DNA from: Thermogemmatispora tikiterensis
GTDB lineage: Bacteria > Chloroflexota > Ktedonobacteria > Ktedonobacterales > Ktedonobacteraceae
Assembly (NCBI RefSeq): GCF_003268475.1
Contig: NZ_MCIF01000002.1
Span: 4,346,692 to 4,410,691 of the forward strand
Direction of reading: 5' to 3'
Length of the DNA: 64,000 nucleotides
Positions 18,927 to 27,923 of the stretch are shown piece after piece. Under the pieces are notes generated by a model. That model saw nothing but the letters and a program-made list of their open reading frames with translations. It was not told where the DNA came from and ran no database searches. Both the position numbers and the translations under genes were made by a program. Each line of letters opens with the position of its first letter. The first letter of the stretch is position 1.

Positions 18927-19946
18927 GTGGTAGTACAAGAAAGGCAGGTTAGAACCTTGCAAGACATCACTCTGCCTTCGCGCATCAGGAATACGAAAAC
19001 CCAGGGCAATTACGGGTGCTTCGACATCGAGCCGCTGGAGGCGGGGTACGGCGTCACGGTAGGCAACGCCCTGCGGCGCGTGCTCCTGTCGTCGTTGCCG
19101 GGCGCGGCGGTGACGTCGATTCGCATCGAGGGGGTGCAGCACGAGTTTCAGGATATCCCCAACGTCATGGAGGACGTGACGGATATCGTGCTCAACATCA
19201 AGAAGCTGCGGTTGCGCTGCTTCTCGGACCACCCGGTGACGATGCACCTGAACGTCTCCGGTGAGCGCGTGGTGACGGCGGCGGACATCACGGCGCCAAG
19301 CACGGTGGAGATCGTCAACCCTGATCTCTACATTGCGACGCTGGATAACGAGAATGCGCGCCTCGATATGGAGATGGTGGTCGAGACCGGGCGCGGCTAT
19401 GTCCCCGCCGATTCGAAGGAGGACCAGCCGATTGGAGTCATCCCGGTCGATGCCATCTACTCCCCAGTCGAGAAAGTGAACTTCACCGTGGAGCATACGC
19501 GCGTCGGCCAGATGACCAACTATGAAAAGGTGGTCCTGGAAATCTGGACCGATGGCACGATTACGCCCGAGGAGGCTCTGCGGCAGGGGGCCGATATCCT
19601 GGTGCGTCTCTTCTCGCAGCTCGCCAACTATCATACGACCCTGACGACCGAGCAGGAGAAACCGCCGCTAAGCAGTCTGCCGATTCCTCAGAAAATCTAC
19701 GATACGCCCATCGAGGAGCTTGATCTCTCGGTGCGCGCTTATAACTGCTTGAAGCGCAGCAATATTACGAAGGTCGGCCAGATCCTCTCGATGAATGAGG
19801 AAGATCTGCTGGGCGTGCGCAACTTTGGCGAGAAGAGCTTGCAGGAGTTGCGCGATCGCTTGATTGCGCGCAACTTCCTCCCGACGAATCTGCGCGCCAG
19901 CACGGTCGGGGCCGAGATGAACGGCGATCACGAAAGGGAGGGCTAG
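18927..19946 (+). CDS. rpoA: RNA polymerase alpha subunit
   Basis: Alpha dimer scaffold of RNA polymerase. The N-terminal domain shows [20 protein letters not shown] and the [12 protein letters not shown] end; the C-terminal domain, which binds UP elements and activators, has [15 protein letters not shown] and [13 protein letters not shown]. With GTG at 18927 it has 339 residues. An in-frame TTG at 18957 has a better-placed AAGGCAGG eight bases upstream and would give MQDITLPSR, closer to the family start, so the true start may be ten codons later. Confidence 0.97.
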   Translation: MVVQERQVRTLQDITLPSRIRNTKTQGNYGCFDIEPLEAGYGVTVGNALRRVLLSSLPGAAVTSIRIEGVQHEFQDIPNVMEDVTDIVLNIKKLRLRCFSDHPVTMHLNVSGERVVTAADITAPSTVEIVNPDLYIATLDNENARLDMEMVVETGRGYVPADSKEDQPIGVIPVDAIYSPVEKVNFTVEHTRVGQMTNYEKVVLEIWTDGTITPEEALRQGADILVRLFSQLANYHTTLTTEQEKPPLSSLPIPQKIYDTPIEELDLSVRAYNCLKRSNITKVGQILSMNEEDLLGVRNFGEKSLQELRDRLIARNFLPTNLRASTVGAEMNGDHEREG

Positions 19947-19951
19947 TTAAG

Positions 19952-20578
19952 TTGAGGCATCGTGTTGCCGGTAACAAGCTGGGAATGCCGGAGCACCGCC
20001 GTCGTGCTGTCCGCCGCAGCCTGATGGCTGGTTTGCTCCGCTACGATCGGATCAATACCACCCTGGCCCGCGCCCGCGCGATTCGCGGCGAGGTCGAGCG
20101 GCTGATCGCGACCGCCGTCGAGGGCCGCGCCGCGGCTCAGCGCCATCTGGCGCAGGTGGTTCCCGATGAGGAGAAGGCGGCCAAGCTGCTGGCCTTTGCG
20201 CGCCGTGGCCGCTTCTCGCTCCATGATGAGGTGGCGACGAACGAGGAGCGCGCGGCTATGGGCATGCCCCCGCTGACGGAGCAGGGCCGTAAGTTCTTGG
20301 AGAATAAGCTGAAGGAGCGCCGTACGGAGCTCCTGCGCATTATTCCCAAGGAAGACGAGGCGGAGCGGGCTTTGCGCGCCGCTTATGAGGCACTGGTGAT
20401 TGAGCTGCGTGCCCGCCGCTATGTGCTGAGCCATCTACCCGATGAGCTGGTGGTGCGTCGCCTCTTCGATGAGCTGGTGCCCCGTTATATGGGCCGTCCC
20501 GGTGGCTATACACGCATTACGAAGCTGGGGCGGCGCAAGGGCGATGCCGCCGAGGTCGCTCAGATCGCTCTGGTCTAG
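19952..20578 (+). CDS. rplQ: 50S ribosomal protein L17 with 90-residue insertion
   Basis: L17 sits near the tunnel exit. The core is clear at both ends: [22 protein letters not shown] and [20 protein letters not shown] at residues 1-43, then [23 protein letters not shown] towards the C-terminus. The family has about 117-130 residues, but this one has 208. The extra segment, about residues 61-152, is charged and helix-like (E/K/R/A/L) rather than repetitive. Start TTG at 19952, ten bases after GGGAGG, six bases after the rpoA stop. Confidence 0.95.
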   Translation: MRHRVAGNKLGMPEHRRRAVRRSLMAGLLRYDRINTTLARARAIRGEVERLIATAVEGRAAAQRHLAQVVPDEEKAAKLLAFARRGRFSLHDEVATNEERAAMGMPPLTEQGRKFLENKLKERRTELLRIIPKEDEAERALRAAYEALVIELRARRYVLSHLPDELVVRRLFDELVPRYMGRPGGYTRITKLGRRKGDAAEVAQIALV

Positions 20579-20608
20579 GGTCTGCGGGCGGCGAGAAAGG
20601 AAGAAGAG

Positions 20609-20629
20609 GAGGCGGACGCCTCTGCTTTT
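20609..20629 (+). terminator. Weak intrinsic terminator after rplQ
   Basis: GAGGC, loop GGAC, GCCTC (20609-20622), then TGC and TTTT. The stem is only 5 bp, so read-through into truA is likely. Confidence 0.35.
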
Positions 20630-20852
20630 CCCTCGGGCCTGGCGGCTCTGGCGCTACCTCGACCCCTCAGCGGGCGCGTGACTGGTCACCAGTCTCGGCC
20701 ACTGGATGGGTGAACGAGCCAGGAGGGCCGGGGGCGGGCTCTCTACCTCGCTCAGCTCGCGTGAGGTAGGTAGCTCACACTCTGGAAGGGGTTGCCTGCG
20801 GTTAGGCGATGAGGCGCTAGACGGATAGGGATAGGCGGATAGACGAGATCGC

Positions 20853-21731
20853 ATGAATATTGCCTGTGGCATTGAGTACGATGGCACGGACTATCATGGC
20901 TTCCAGCGCCAGCCGGCGGCTCACGGCCCTACGATCCAGGGGGTGCTGGAGACCGCTATCGCGCGCATTGCTGGTGAGCGGGTTGTGGTGCACGGTGCCG
21001 GGCGCACTGATGCGGGCGTTCATGCCTCGGGCCAGGTGATCAACTTCCATACGAAGGCGCGACTAGCTCCCGAGACCTGGGTGCGGGCCTTGAATGCTAC
21101 CTTGCCAGCGACGGTAGTCGTGCGCTGGGCGCGTGAGGTGCCAGAGCGCTTCCATGCTCGTTTCAGCGCTATCAGTCGCTCTTATCGTTATACGATTTGG
21201 AATGATGCGATTCCGACGGCGCTCCTGGCTCGCTTCACATACCATCGCGCTCAGCCACTGGCGGTCGATCTCATGGCTGAGGCTTGCAGGTGTCTGCTGG
21301 GAACGAAGGACTTCGGGGCCTTTGGGCATAGTCCCGAGGATGCCTCTCATCCCGATGAGGCTGGCCCACATCACTGTATCCGTACGATGCTGGTGGCCTC
21401 CTGCGTCCGCCACGGCGCCTGTATCTTTTGTGACTTTACGGCCAATGCCTTTCTCACAGGCATGGTGCGCCGTATTGTGGGTACACTGCTGCTGGTCGGT
21501 CAGCGGCGGCTCAGCGTGGAGGAGTTCGCGGCTATTGTCCAGCGCGCTGACCGTTCTCATCCAGGGGTAGCGGTGCCGGCGCGTGGGCTGTGCCTGGTCG
21601 GGGTCTCCTACCCCAGGGAACTCGGCCTGCCAGGATCGTCGGCGACTACGACCACCCTGGCCTCTGCTGTTTGGCCCGCACTGGCGGGCGTTGGAGCTGA
21701 GCCAGTCTCTGATGAAGGCCCGCCAGCCTGA
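20853..21731 (+). CDS. truA: tRNA pseudouridine(38-40) synthase TruA
   Basis: Converts uridines 38-40 of tRNA anticodon arms to pseudouridine. The catalytic aspartate is D53 in GAGRTDAGVHASGQV. IEYDGTDYHGFQRQ at the start and FTANAFLTGMVRRIVGTLLLVG in the second half are diagnostic. 292 residues; the last 35 or so, after LGLPGSS, are a low-complexity tail. It lies in the usual place between rplQ and rplM, 274 bases from rplQ. Confidence 0.96.
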   Translation: MNIACGIEYDGTDYHGFQRQPAAHGPTIQGVLETAIARIAGERVVVHGAGRTDAGVHASGQVINFHTKARLAPETWVRALNATLPATVVVRWAREVPERFHARFSAISRSYRYTIWNDAIPTALLARFTYHRAQPLAVDLMAEACRCLLGTKDFGAFGHSPEDASHPDEAGPHHCIRTMLVASCVRHGACIFCDFTANAFLTGMVRRIVGTLLLVGQRRLSVEEFAAIVQRADRSHPGVAVPARGLCLVGVSYPRELGLPGSSATTTTLASAVWPALAGVGAEPVSDEGPPA

Positions 21732-21889
21732 TAAACAGGCCCGGCTCACCTGTTCCTTACTGGACTGGGCGGCAAGCGTGGAGCGCGAAGATGGACGGCT
21801 AGGGAGGAAGCACCTTGCCCCGGTGCTCCGCGCTGTGAAGCTGTGTGAGTAAGTGAGCAAGCAAGATTGCGTTTTGGGAGATGTGTCCT

Positions 21890-22381
21890 ATGAGAAAGAC
21901 TTATAGCGCCAGGGCTGCTGACCTGCGCCCGCAATGGTATGTGATTGATGCCGAGGGGCAGGTGCTGGGCCGGCTGGCGTCGCAGATCGCAACCATTCTC
22001 CGCGGCAAGCATAAACCGACGTTCACTCCACATATGCCCTGCGGCGATTATGTGATCGTGGTCAATGCCGATAAGATCGCCGTAACGCGCGGGCGCCTCG
22101 ATAAGAAGGTCTACTTCCGCCATACCCAGTACCCGGGCGGCGTGAAGCTGCAGACGCTCCGCCAGGTGCTGGAGGGTCCTCACCCTGAACGCGCCTTGAT
22201 TCATGCGGTGCGCGGTATGGTAATGCACAATAGCCTGGGCAACCAGTTGATGCGGCGGCTGAAGGTCTATGCTGGCCCAACCCATCCGCATCAGGCTCAA
22301 AAGCCTGTTCCCTGGCGTGGGCCACAGGCGCTGCTGGACGAGTATCTCTCGGAGCAGCCGTCGACCTCTGGCGAAAAGTAA
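21890..22381 (+). CDS. rplM: 50S ribosomal protein L13
   Basis: L13 is an early-assembly large-subunit protein. From ATG 21890 (MRKTYSARAADLRPQWYVIDAEGQVLGRLAS) it has 163 residues, with RGKHKPTFTPHMPCGDYVIVVNADKI and the VRGMVMHNSLGNQLMRRLKVYAGPTHPHQAQ signature. An in-frame ATG nine bases upstream is too close to the GGGAG, so the second ATG is preferred. The tail past residue 145 is slightly longer than usual. Confidence 0.97.
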   Translation: MRKTYSARAADLRPQWYVIDAEGQVLGRLASQIATILRGKHKPTFTPHMPCGDYVIVVNADKIAVTRGRLDKKVYFRHTQYPGGVKLQTLRQVLEGPHPERALIHAVRGMVMHNSLGNQLMRRLKVYAGPTHPHQAQKPVPWRGPQALLDEYLSEQPSTSGEK

Positions 22382-22475
22382 AAGTAAATGAGGAGCTATC
22401 GCTTCTTCTCGTTGTTACTTGCTGACCTTACCGATCGAGATGAGATGAGACAAGGAAGGGAGAGGAGTACGGACC

Positions 22476-22901
22476 TTGGCTGAAAGCACCAAACTGGAGC
22501 TGCCTAAAGGGGAGTACTACTACGGGATGGGACGACGCAAGACGTCTGTGGCTCGCGTGCGTCTTTATCCCAATGGGAGCGGTAGAATTATTGTCAATGG
22601 GCGTGAGTTTCAGAACTACTTTGGCAACCGCGAATCGGTGGTAGCAACCGCCCTGGCGCCGCTCCGCCTGCTGGACCTGACCAGCGCTTATGATATCTCG
22701 GTGCGTGTGCTTGGCGGCGGACTGAGTGGCCAGGCCGGCGCTATTCGCCATGCTCTGGCGCGGGCTTTGCTACGCGTCAATCCCGACTGGAAGAATACCT
22801 TGCGTAAGGCTGGCTTCTTGACACGCGATCCTCGCATGAAGGAACGCAAGAAGCCAGGTCTGAAGCGCGCACGCAAGGCGCCACAGTACACCAAGCGTTA
22901 A
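22476..22901 (+). CDS. rpsI: 30S ribosomal protein S9
   Basis: S9 contacts the P-site tRNA with its C-terminal tail. The 141 residues include [41 protein letters not shown] and the conserved end [17 protein letters not shown]. Start TTG at 22476 after GGGAGAGGAG. It forms the usual rplM-rpsI pair and is the last gene of the ribosomal array. Confidence 0.98.
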   Translation: MAESTKLELPKGEYYYGMGRRKTSVARVRLYPNGSGRIIVNGREFQNYFGNRESVVATALAPLRLLDLTSAYDISVRVLGGGLSGQAGAIRHALARALLRVNPDWKNTLRKAGFLTRDPRMKERKKPGLKRARKAPQYTKR

Positions 22902-23094
22902 GTCTGGCTCTGTCTGGCTCCACTCCTGCTGTTGGCTTCGCCTGCTTCTTCTATCTGCTTTTCTTAGGAGGGCAGATGGATGAATGACCACAGGCGAGGT
23001 CGGGAGAGGGGGAGAGGGAGACAAGCAAGCGAGCACCCAGTTGCTGATCCGGCCCGCCTTGCTGGCGGACGACGGGTACGGAGGCAACACAGAT

Positions 23095-23141
23095 AAAAAA
23101 AACAGGCGTGGGGAAGATGACTACCCCGCACCTGTTTTTTT
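23095..23141. terminator. Strong bidirectional intrinsic terminator
   Basis: A-run, ACAGGCGTGGGG, 8-base loop, CCCCGCACCTGT and a run of seven T. The 12-bp stem has one mismatch and one G-T pair. It has A-rich and T-rich flanks on opposite sides, so it can end transcripts from rpsI (+) and from the aminotransferase gene (-), which converge on it. Confidence 0.9.
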
Positions 23142-23202
23142 ATGCGCCTGAGCCAGGTCTGCTGCCAGGTGGGTTGGTCACTGATCCCAGTGGAAGATGG
23201 CC

Positions 23203-24168
23203 CTAGCTGGCGCTGGCGGGGACGCTGCTGTAAACAGGTGTGCACCAGCGCGCCCGGTACTCTGGGCGCTTGCCGCGCACGACCTCGAAGTAGAGGTCCT
23301 GAAGCGCCTTGCTGATGGGGCCAATCTGGCCGCTGCCGACAGGGCGGTGATCGACCTCGACCACGGGGGCGATCTGGGCTCCTGTGCCGCAGAGGAAGAT
23401 CTCCTCGGCGTTGTACAGCTCGGTGCGATCGATGCTGCGCTCGCGGGTAATGCGTCCCAGCTCGCGACGGGCCAGCTCCATTACAGTGTCGCGGGTGATC
23501 CCGAGCAGGATGTTTTCGGTGGGGGCCGGCGTGACCAGTTCGCCGTTGAGCACCAAAAAGATGTTTTCGGCGCTGCCTTCGGAGACGTGGCCCTCGTGGG
23601 TGAGCATGATGGCCTCGTCGTAGCCATTCTGCAGGGCCTCGCTTTTGGCCAGCGCTGAGTTGACATACGCGCCGCAAACTTTGGCACGCGCGGGAATGGC
23701 GTTGTCATCGATCCGCCTCCAGCTTGAGACGCAGCAGCGCAGACCAGTAGTGGCCACGTAGTCCCCGAACGGTTCCGTGGTGATCAGGAAGCTGTCGCTG
23801 ATGCCATGCAGACGCACACCGATCGTTTGATCGTTCTTGTAGGCGACGGGCCGGATGTAGATGTCCTGACGCTGGTTGTTGCGCCGTACCAGCTCGACTG
23901 TGATCTCTAGCAGTTGCTCAACGGTGTAGGGCAGACTGATTTGCAGCGTTTTGCAAGAGCGTAGCAGACGCTCGTAGTGCTCGCGGGCCCGGAAGAGATA
24001 GAGCTGCTGATCCTGTTCATTCCAGTAGCCGCGGATACCCTCGAAGCAGCCAGTGCCATAGGCAAAGCCGTGCGTGCGTACAGAGATCACCCCGCGCTCG
24101 ACGGGAATGAACTCACCGTTCATGAAGAGTTCCTGGGCTTCCATCGCTGTTGTGGCAGAAAGCTCCAT
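23203..24168 (-). CDS. ilvE: Branched-chain amino acid aminotransferase
   Basis: PLP-dependent transfer of the amino group between glutamate and leucine, isoleucine or valine. Fold type IV marks are visible: FMNGEF, the THGFAYGTGCFEGIRGY start, the likely PLP lysine in RAKVCGAYVNSALAK, and the signature EAIMLTHEGHVSEGSAENIF. The start ATG at 24168 (MELSATTAMEAQELF) gives 321 residues; a second ATG lies eight codons on. It follows the arginase gene by 214 bases and may be read from the arginase promoter. A D-amino-acid transaminase or aminodeoxychorismate lyase is less likely given length and motifs. Confidence 0.92.
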   Translation of the reverse strand: MELSATTAMEAQELFMNGEFIPVERGVISVRTHGFAYGTGCFEGIRGYWNEQDQQLYLFRAREHYERLLRSCKTLQISLPYTVEQLLEITVELVRRNNQRQDIYIRPVAYKNDQTIGVRLHGISDSFLITTEPFGDYVATTGLRCCVSSWRRIDDNAIPARAKVCGAYVNSALAKSEALQNGYDEAIMLTHEGHVSEGSAENIFLVLNGELVTPAPTENILLGITRDTVMELARRELGRITRERSIDRTELYNAEEIFLCGTGAQIAPVVEVDHRPVGSGQIGPISKALQDLYFEVVRGKRPEYRARWCTPVYSSVPASAS

Positions 24169-24243
24169 TGCTCTCTGCCTTCCCTCCTTCTTCAGAATAA
24201 GCTCTTGCTTGGTTCTCTGTGACCTGCTCAGCCCGGCCTGGCG

Positions 24244-24276
24244 CAGCCCAGCCCAGCCCAGCACAGCACAGCACAG
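24244..24276 (+). repeat. CCCAG/CACAG pentanucleotide repeat
   Basis: Six or so tandem five-base units between the arginase and aminotransferase genes. No coding potential. Confidence 0.85.
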
Positions 24277-24382
24277 GTTCGCTCGCTGGACTGCTGAAGC
24301 GAGCCGGTCCGCGTCTGGAAAGAAAGGCAAACCAGGCCGGCGTGGCGAACTGGCAGATTGCCAGCCAGCTGGCTAGCGCTGG

Positions 24383-25276
24383 CTAGAGAATAGTTTTTCC
24401 CAGAGCGGAGAGCACCAGCCCGACGGCGAGCGAGGCGGTTGCGTTCTCGCGGTCCAGGATCGGGTTGACCTCGACCACATCTATGGAACAGATCTGACCG
24501 CAGGCGGCAAGCAGCTCCATTGAGAGATGGGCCTCGCGATAGCTGAGGCCGCCACGCACTGGGGTTCCTACACCGGGCGCCTCGCTGGGATCAAGGGCGT
24601 CCAGATCGAGGCTCAGATGGATACGTCTGCCATTGTGCCCGGCCACGGTGATGGCTTCTTCCATGATGGCTGAGATGCCGCGGCGGTCGATGTCGGTCAT
24701 CGTAAAGACATGGATGCGATTGGCGCGCAGCAGTTCACGCTCACCGGGATCGAGGTCGCGCACGCCGACGATTGCAATGTTCTGGGGGTTGACCTTGGGA
24801 ACGCGGCCAGCCAGATGGACGAGGCGCTCGTGACCCAGACCGGCCAGGGCGGCCAGCACCATACCGTGGATATTGCCAGAGGGCGTCGTCTCTGGCGTAT
24901 TGAAGTCGCCGTGGGCGTCGATCCAGATAACGCCGATGTCATTGTAGAAGCTGGCAACGCCCGTAATAGAGCCAAGGGCGATACTGTGGTCTCCACCCAG
25001 CACGAGCGGCAGGTCTCCCGCTTGCAATGCCTCGCTGACGGCTGCTGCTAGCTCTTCGGCAACCTGAATAATCGGTTCCAGGTATTTGACATGTGGATCA
25101 CCGGCTGGCTGGTTTTCAGGAAGGGGGACGTGCAGATTACCGATGTCTTTAACGCTGTGGCCAAGTGCACGGAGTTTCTCGTGAAGGCCGGCATAGCGGA
25201 TAGCACTCACCCCGATATCCACGCCGCGTCGATCTGCCCCCAGATCCATCGGCACGCCAATCACACGAATCTGCAT
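24383..25276 (-). CDS. rocF: Arginase
   Basis: Hydrolyses arginine to ornithine and urea with a two-manganese centre. Metal-binding motifs of the ureohydrolase family are all present: [25 protein letters not shown] and [14 protein letters not shown]. The N-terminal [26 protein letters not shown] is typical of arginase rather than agmatinase. ATG 25276 lies 11 bases after GGAGGG and gives 297 residues. A strong promoter lies 50-80 bases upstream. With the adjacent aminotransferase it feeds ornithine and glutamate metabolism. Confidence 0.95.
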   Translation of the reverse strand: MQIRVIGVPMDLGADRRGVDIGVSAIRYAGLHEKLRALGHSVKDIGNLHVPLPENQPAGDPHVKYLEPIIQVAEELAAAVSEALQAGDLPLVLGGDHSIALGSITGVASFYNDIGVIWIDAHGDFNTPETTPSGNIHGMVLAALAGLGHERLVHLAGRVPKVNPQNIAIVGVRDLDPGERELLRANRIHVFTMTDIDRRGISAIMEEAITVAGHNGRRIHLSLDLDALDPSEAPGVGTPVRGGLSYREAHLSMELLAACGQICSIDVVEVNPILDRENATASLAVGLVLSALGKTIL

Positions 25277-25328
25277 CTGTTCGCTTACCCTCCTGTTCGC
25301 CGTTGAACAGTGTGATCTTTTCCCTTCC

Positions 25329-25357
25329 ATTATAGCCCTGGGCCAGGACCTTGTCCA
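25329..25357 (-). promoter_or_regulatory. Promoter of the arginase gene
   Basis: On the minus strand: TGGACA (25357-25352), 17 bases, TATAAT (25334-25329). Five of six and six of six consensus bases. The start would be near 25322, 46 bases before the arginase ATG. Confidence 0.8.
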
Positions 25358-25514
25358 TCAGCCAATTGCTCCCAGAGTCGCGGGCCGAGGGAAGCCATTG
25401 CATACCGCTCGAACGAGACCAGCGAGGCTGAATTTGACCTGGACCTGGTGCGGGGTGAGGGCGGAGGGAAAGGGAGGTGACGGTTAGGCGAGTTGGCGGC
25501 TTGTTCCTCGCTCC

Positions 25515-25544
25515 TTGCCGCTGGAGCGAGGGGCGCTATACAAT
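25515..25544 (+). promoter_or_regulatory. Promoter of the peptide-binding protein gene
   Basis: TTGCCG (25515-25520), 18 bases, TACAAT (25539-25544). An overlapping TATACA gives a 16-base spacer. Start expected near 25551, about 120 bases before the coding start. Confidence 0.55.
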
Positions 25545-25672
25545 AGAGGCTACCTGACCTGGTGCTATTACCTCTGTCCGCCAGGTTTGCACGGTGGTGG
25601 ACTGGCATTGCCAACGAGAGCAGCGGAAAGGAAGGTTCGACCTTTCTTTCTGCAAGGAAGGAGGCGCTTGTC

Positions 25673-27388
25673 GTGTCTCGCTGGTTGCAGTCTCTCTACG
25701 CTGGCCGCCATCAGGGAGAGGTGGCGGCTTCAACCCGGCTGCCGACAAGGAGGTCGGCTTCCTCCTGCTGGCCGAAACGCTTGTGGCCGGGCGCTGCGCT
25801 CTGGGTACTGGTGATACTGTTGGCTGCCTGCGGCGGCAGTTCTTCACCATCCTCCAACAGTCAGCAGCCGCTGGCCGCAGCGCAGCAGGTACTGATCTTC
25901 CCGAACGTGGGCACAAAGGATATTAGTACTCTTGACCCGGCCCAGGGACCGGACGCTAATTCGGCGCTGGCCGTCAGCATGCTCTACAGCGGCCTGGTTC
26001 GTACGACCGCCGATTTGAGCGTGGTGCCCGATCAGGCGACCTGGCAGGTCTCGCCCGATCAACGGGTTTACACTTTCCACCTCAAGCCTGGTATTACCTT
26101 CTCCGATGGGACGCCGATCACCGCCCAGACCTATGTCTTTACGCTGACGCGGCAGCTCCTGCCGGAAGTCAAGTCGCCGATCGCCTCCTTCTTTGAGGGC
26201 TTTATCGAAGGCGCGGCGGAGGTGGCCGCCGGCAAAAGCCGGACGCTGAGCGGGGTCCGGGCGCTGGATAATCAGACGCTGCAGATCACGCTGACCCGGC
26301 CTACTCCTTTCTTTCTGGAGGTGCTGACCAATCCGCTCTTTGATCCCTTGAATCCTGCTCTGATCCAAAAGTATGGTCAGGTCAATTGGGCAAGCCAGGC
26401 GGCGGGCAATGCCATTGGCTCGGGGCCATTCATGGTCAAGAGCTGGCTCCATGCTGTCAAGATGGTTCTGGTGCCCAATCCTCACTACTATGGTCCGAGG
26501 CCACGGCTGCGCGAGGTCGATATGCTCTTTGTGAGCGATCCGGCCACGGCCTTTAAAGCCTATGAAGCGCATCAGTACAGCTTTATCTGGAATATTCCAC
26601 CCGACGAGCTGGTGCGTGCTCGTCAGATGCCGGGCTTCATCCAGCGTGCGCTGCTGCAGACCGATCTGCTCTTCTTCTATACACGCAAGCCGCCTTTCGA
26701 TAAGACCGCGGTGCGGCAGGCTTTTGCCTATGCCATTGATAAGAAGACGCTGGCGCACGCTATCTTTAAAGATGCGGTGCTGCCGGCCAATACTATTATT
26801 CCTCCTGGCATGCCGGGTTACCAGGCCAATTACGCCGGCATTCCCTATGATCGGGCCGAAGCGCGTCGTCTGCTGCAGTCGGTTTATCCCGATATCCGTA
26901 CAATGCCACCTGTGGTCTTCACCTACCCCTCATCTCAGGTCTCGCAGAGCGAGGCGGCGGCCTTGCAGCAGATGTGGCAGAGCGCCCTCGGCCTCCAGGT
27001 CAGGCTACAGGGTATGGACTTGACGACCTACAACGATGAGCTGTCGAAGCATCTGGTGCAGATGGGTTTTATTCAGTGGACCGCGGATTTCCCCGATCCC
27101 TACGACTGGCTGACCCTTAACCTCACCAGTGGCTCCCCCAATAACAACGGTGAGTGGAGCAATCCGCAGTTTGATCGGCTGGTGGCGCAGGCCGATCAGG
27201 AAAGCGGGGAGGCGCGTTTGCGTACCTACAATGAGGCGGAGCGTGTGGCAATCGAAGATGTGGGGTGGTTGCCGCTGGACCATCAGGCGCTGGCGGCGGT
27301 CATTCCGCCCTGGCTGCATGGCGTGACGCTCAACGGCCTGGGCCTCTACTTTGGCGATTGGTCGGCTGTCTATCTGCTCCAGCATTAG
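25673..27388 (+). CDS. ABC-type peptide/nickel-family substrate-binding lipoprotein
   Basis: Solute-binding protein of family 5 (oligopeptide type), which captures peptides or similar ligands outside the membrane. The start GTG 25673 (MSRWLQSLYAG) lies nine bases after GGAAGGAGG; 571 residues. A hydrophobic segment ends in the lipobox LLAAC followed by G/S/Q-rich linker. Family marks include DISTLDPAQGPDANS, WQVSPDQRVYTFHLKPGITFSDGTPITAQ and AVRQAFAYAIDKKTLA. The long basic N-terminus before the signal segment (about 45 residues) is unusual. No permease or ATPase gene lies nearby, so the partner transporter is encoded elsewhere. The ligand is unknown. Confidence 0.93.
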   Translation: MSRWLQSLYAGRHQGEVAASTRLPTRRSASSCWPKRLWPGAALWVLVILLAACGGSSSPSSNSQQPLAAAQQVLIFPNVGTKDISTLDPAQGPDANSALAVSMLYSGLVRTTADLSVVPDQATWQVSPDQRVYTFHLKPGITFSDGTPITAQTYVFTLTRQLLPEVKSPIASFFEGFIEGAAEVAAGKSRTLSGVRALDNQTLQITLTRPTPFFLEVLTNPLFDPLNPALIQKYGQVNWASQAAGNAIGSGPFMVKSWLHAVKMVLVPNPHYYGPRPRLREVDMLFVSDPATAFKAYEAHQYSFIWNIPPDELVRARQMPGFIQRALLQTDLLFFYTRKPPFDKTAVRQAFAYAIDKKTLAHAIFKDAVLPANTIIPPGMPGYQANYAGIPYDRAEARRLLQSVYPDIRTMPPVVFTYPSSQVSQSEAAALQQMWQSALGLQVRLQGMDLTTYNDELSKHLVQMGFIQWTADFPDPYDWLTLNLTSGSPNNNGEWSNPQFDRLVAQADQESGEARLRTYNEAERVAIEDVGWLPLDHQALAAVIPPWLHGVTLNGLGLYFGDWSAVYLLQH

Positions 27389-27450
27389 AAGGTGCCGACC
27401 AGGCCAGGGTGGGTAGAACCTGAGCAAGAGCCAGCGCGGCAGTCACCGTC

Positions 27451-27480
27451 TTGAAGGCCGCCACGCTGCGATGGTATAAT
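27451..27480 (+). promoter_or_regulatory. Sigma-70-type promoter of the gdhA leader
   Basis: TTGAAG (27451-27456), 18 bases, TATAAT (27475-27480). The start would be near 27487, about 437 bases before the coding start. Confidence 0.7.
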
Positions 27481-27526
27481 AGAGCTACAACGTTCATCAT
27501 CGTGCTTATATGCTTGAACGCAAGCA

Positions 27527-27575
27527 GGGCGCATCGCCCGCCAATCGTGTCGCCCGCCGCCCTCGGCGGGCTTTA
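27527..27575 (+). terminator. Terminator-like hairpin with alternative pairing in the gdhA leader
   Basis: GCCCGCC (27552-27558), loop GCCCTC, GGCGGGC (27565-27571), then TTTATT. An identical GCCCGCC lies at 27536-27542 and can also pair either with GGCGGGC or, through CGCCC, with GGGCG at 27527-27531. Only one of these pairings can form at a time, as in attenuators. Confidence 0.5.
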
Positions 27576-27923
27576 TTGTGTGGCAGTCGGGGGCTGTCTC
27601 GACTCCTGTCCTACAACCTGCAGGGATCTGTCGATCCCGGTCGATCTGAGTCGGCCCGAGTCGGGTTGTCAAGGCTCCCTTTGGAGAACCTCTTGTTCTC
27701 CCGCTGCCGGGGGGCGGGAAGCGAAGACGCTTCCATGCGAGGCATGTCTTGTTAGTATGCAGCGAGGCATACGGGCCTGGCCTGGACGAGGTAGGTCGCT
27801 GTGAATGGCATGGAGGGACGGAAGGGAAGATGCCCGGCGCAGCGCGGGCAGGCTGGCTAGTCTGACTGACGAGCCGCGGTCTCTCTCCTGGTCAGGTGCA
27901 TTTCAGAGGAGGTTCTAGACTCG

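Larger units (their letters stand above)
25277..25672. other. Divergent spacer arginase / peptide-binding protein
   Basis: Holds two back-to-back promoters, one on each strand, listed separately. Nothing else is recognised in these 396 bases. Confidence 0.7.
27389..27923 (+). other. Structured leader region of the glutamate dehydrogenase gene
   Basis: A 535-base stretch without a believable gene. It starts with a promoter (27451-27480), continues with a terminator-like hairpin (27552-27575) and then has two perfect hairpins: GGAAGCG-AAGA-CGCTTCC at 27717-27734 and GTATGC-AGCGAG-GCATAC at 27755-27772. The motif GCGAGGCAT occurs in both the second hairpin and the sequence just before it. This suggests a folded 5' leader or a separate small RNA. 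No known RNA family is recognised with confidence. Confidence 0.5.

Noticed and set aside
27589..27606. tmRNA-like 5' end (GGGGGCTGTCTCGACTCC)
   Set aside because: No matching 3' acceptor end with CCA and no tag-peptide frame nearby.
27491..27795. Possible glutamine riboswitch (glnA RNA): CGTTCATC at 27491 and GGACGAGGTAGG at 27784
   Set aside because: Both strings resemble remembered conserved parts of that RNA, and the gene downstream fits, but they are 290 bases apart instead of a few dozen, and the junction fold cannot be drawn. A covariance search would decide.
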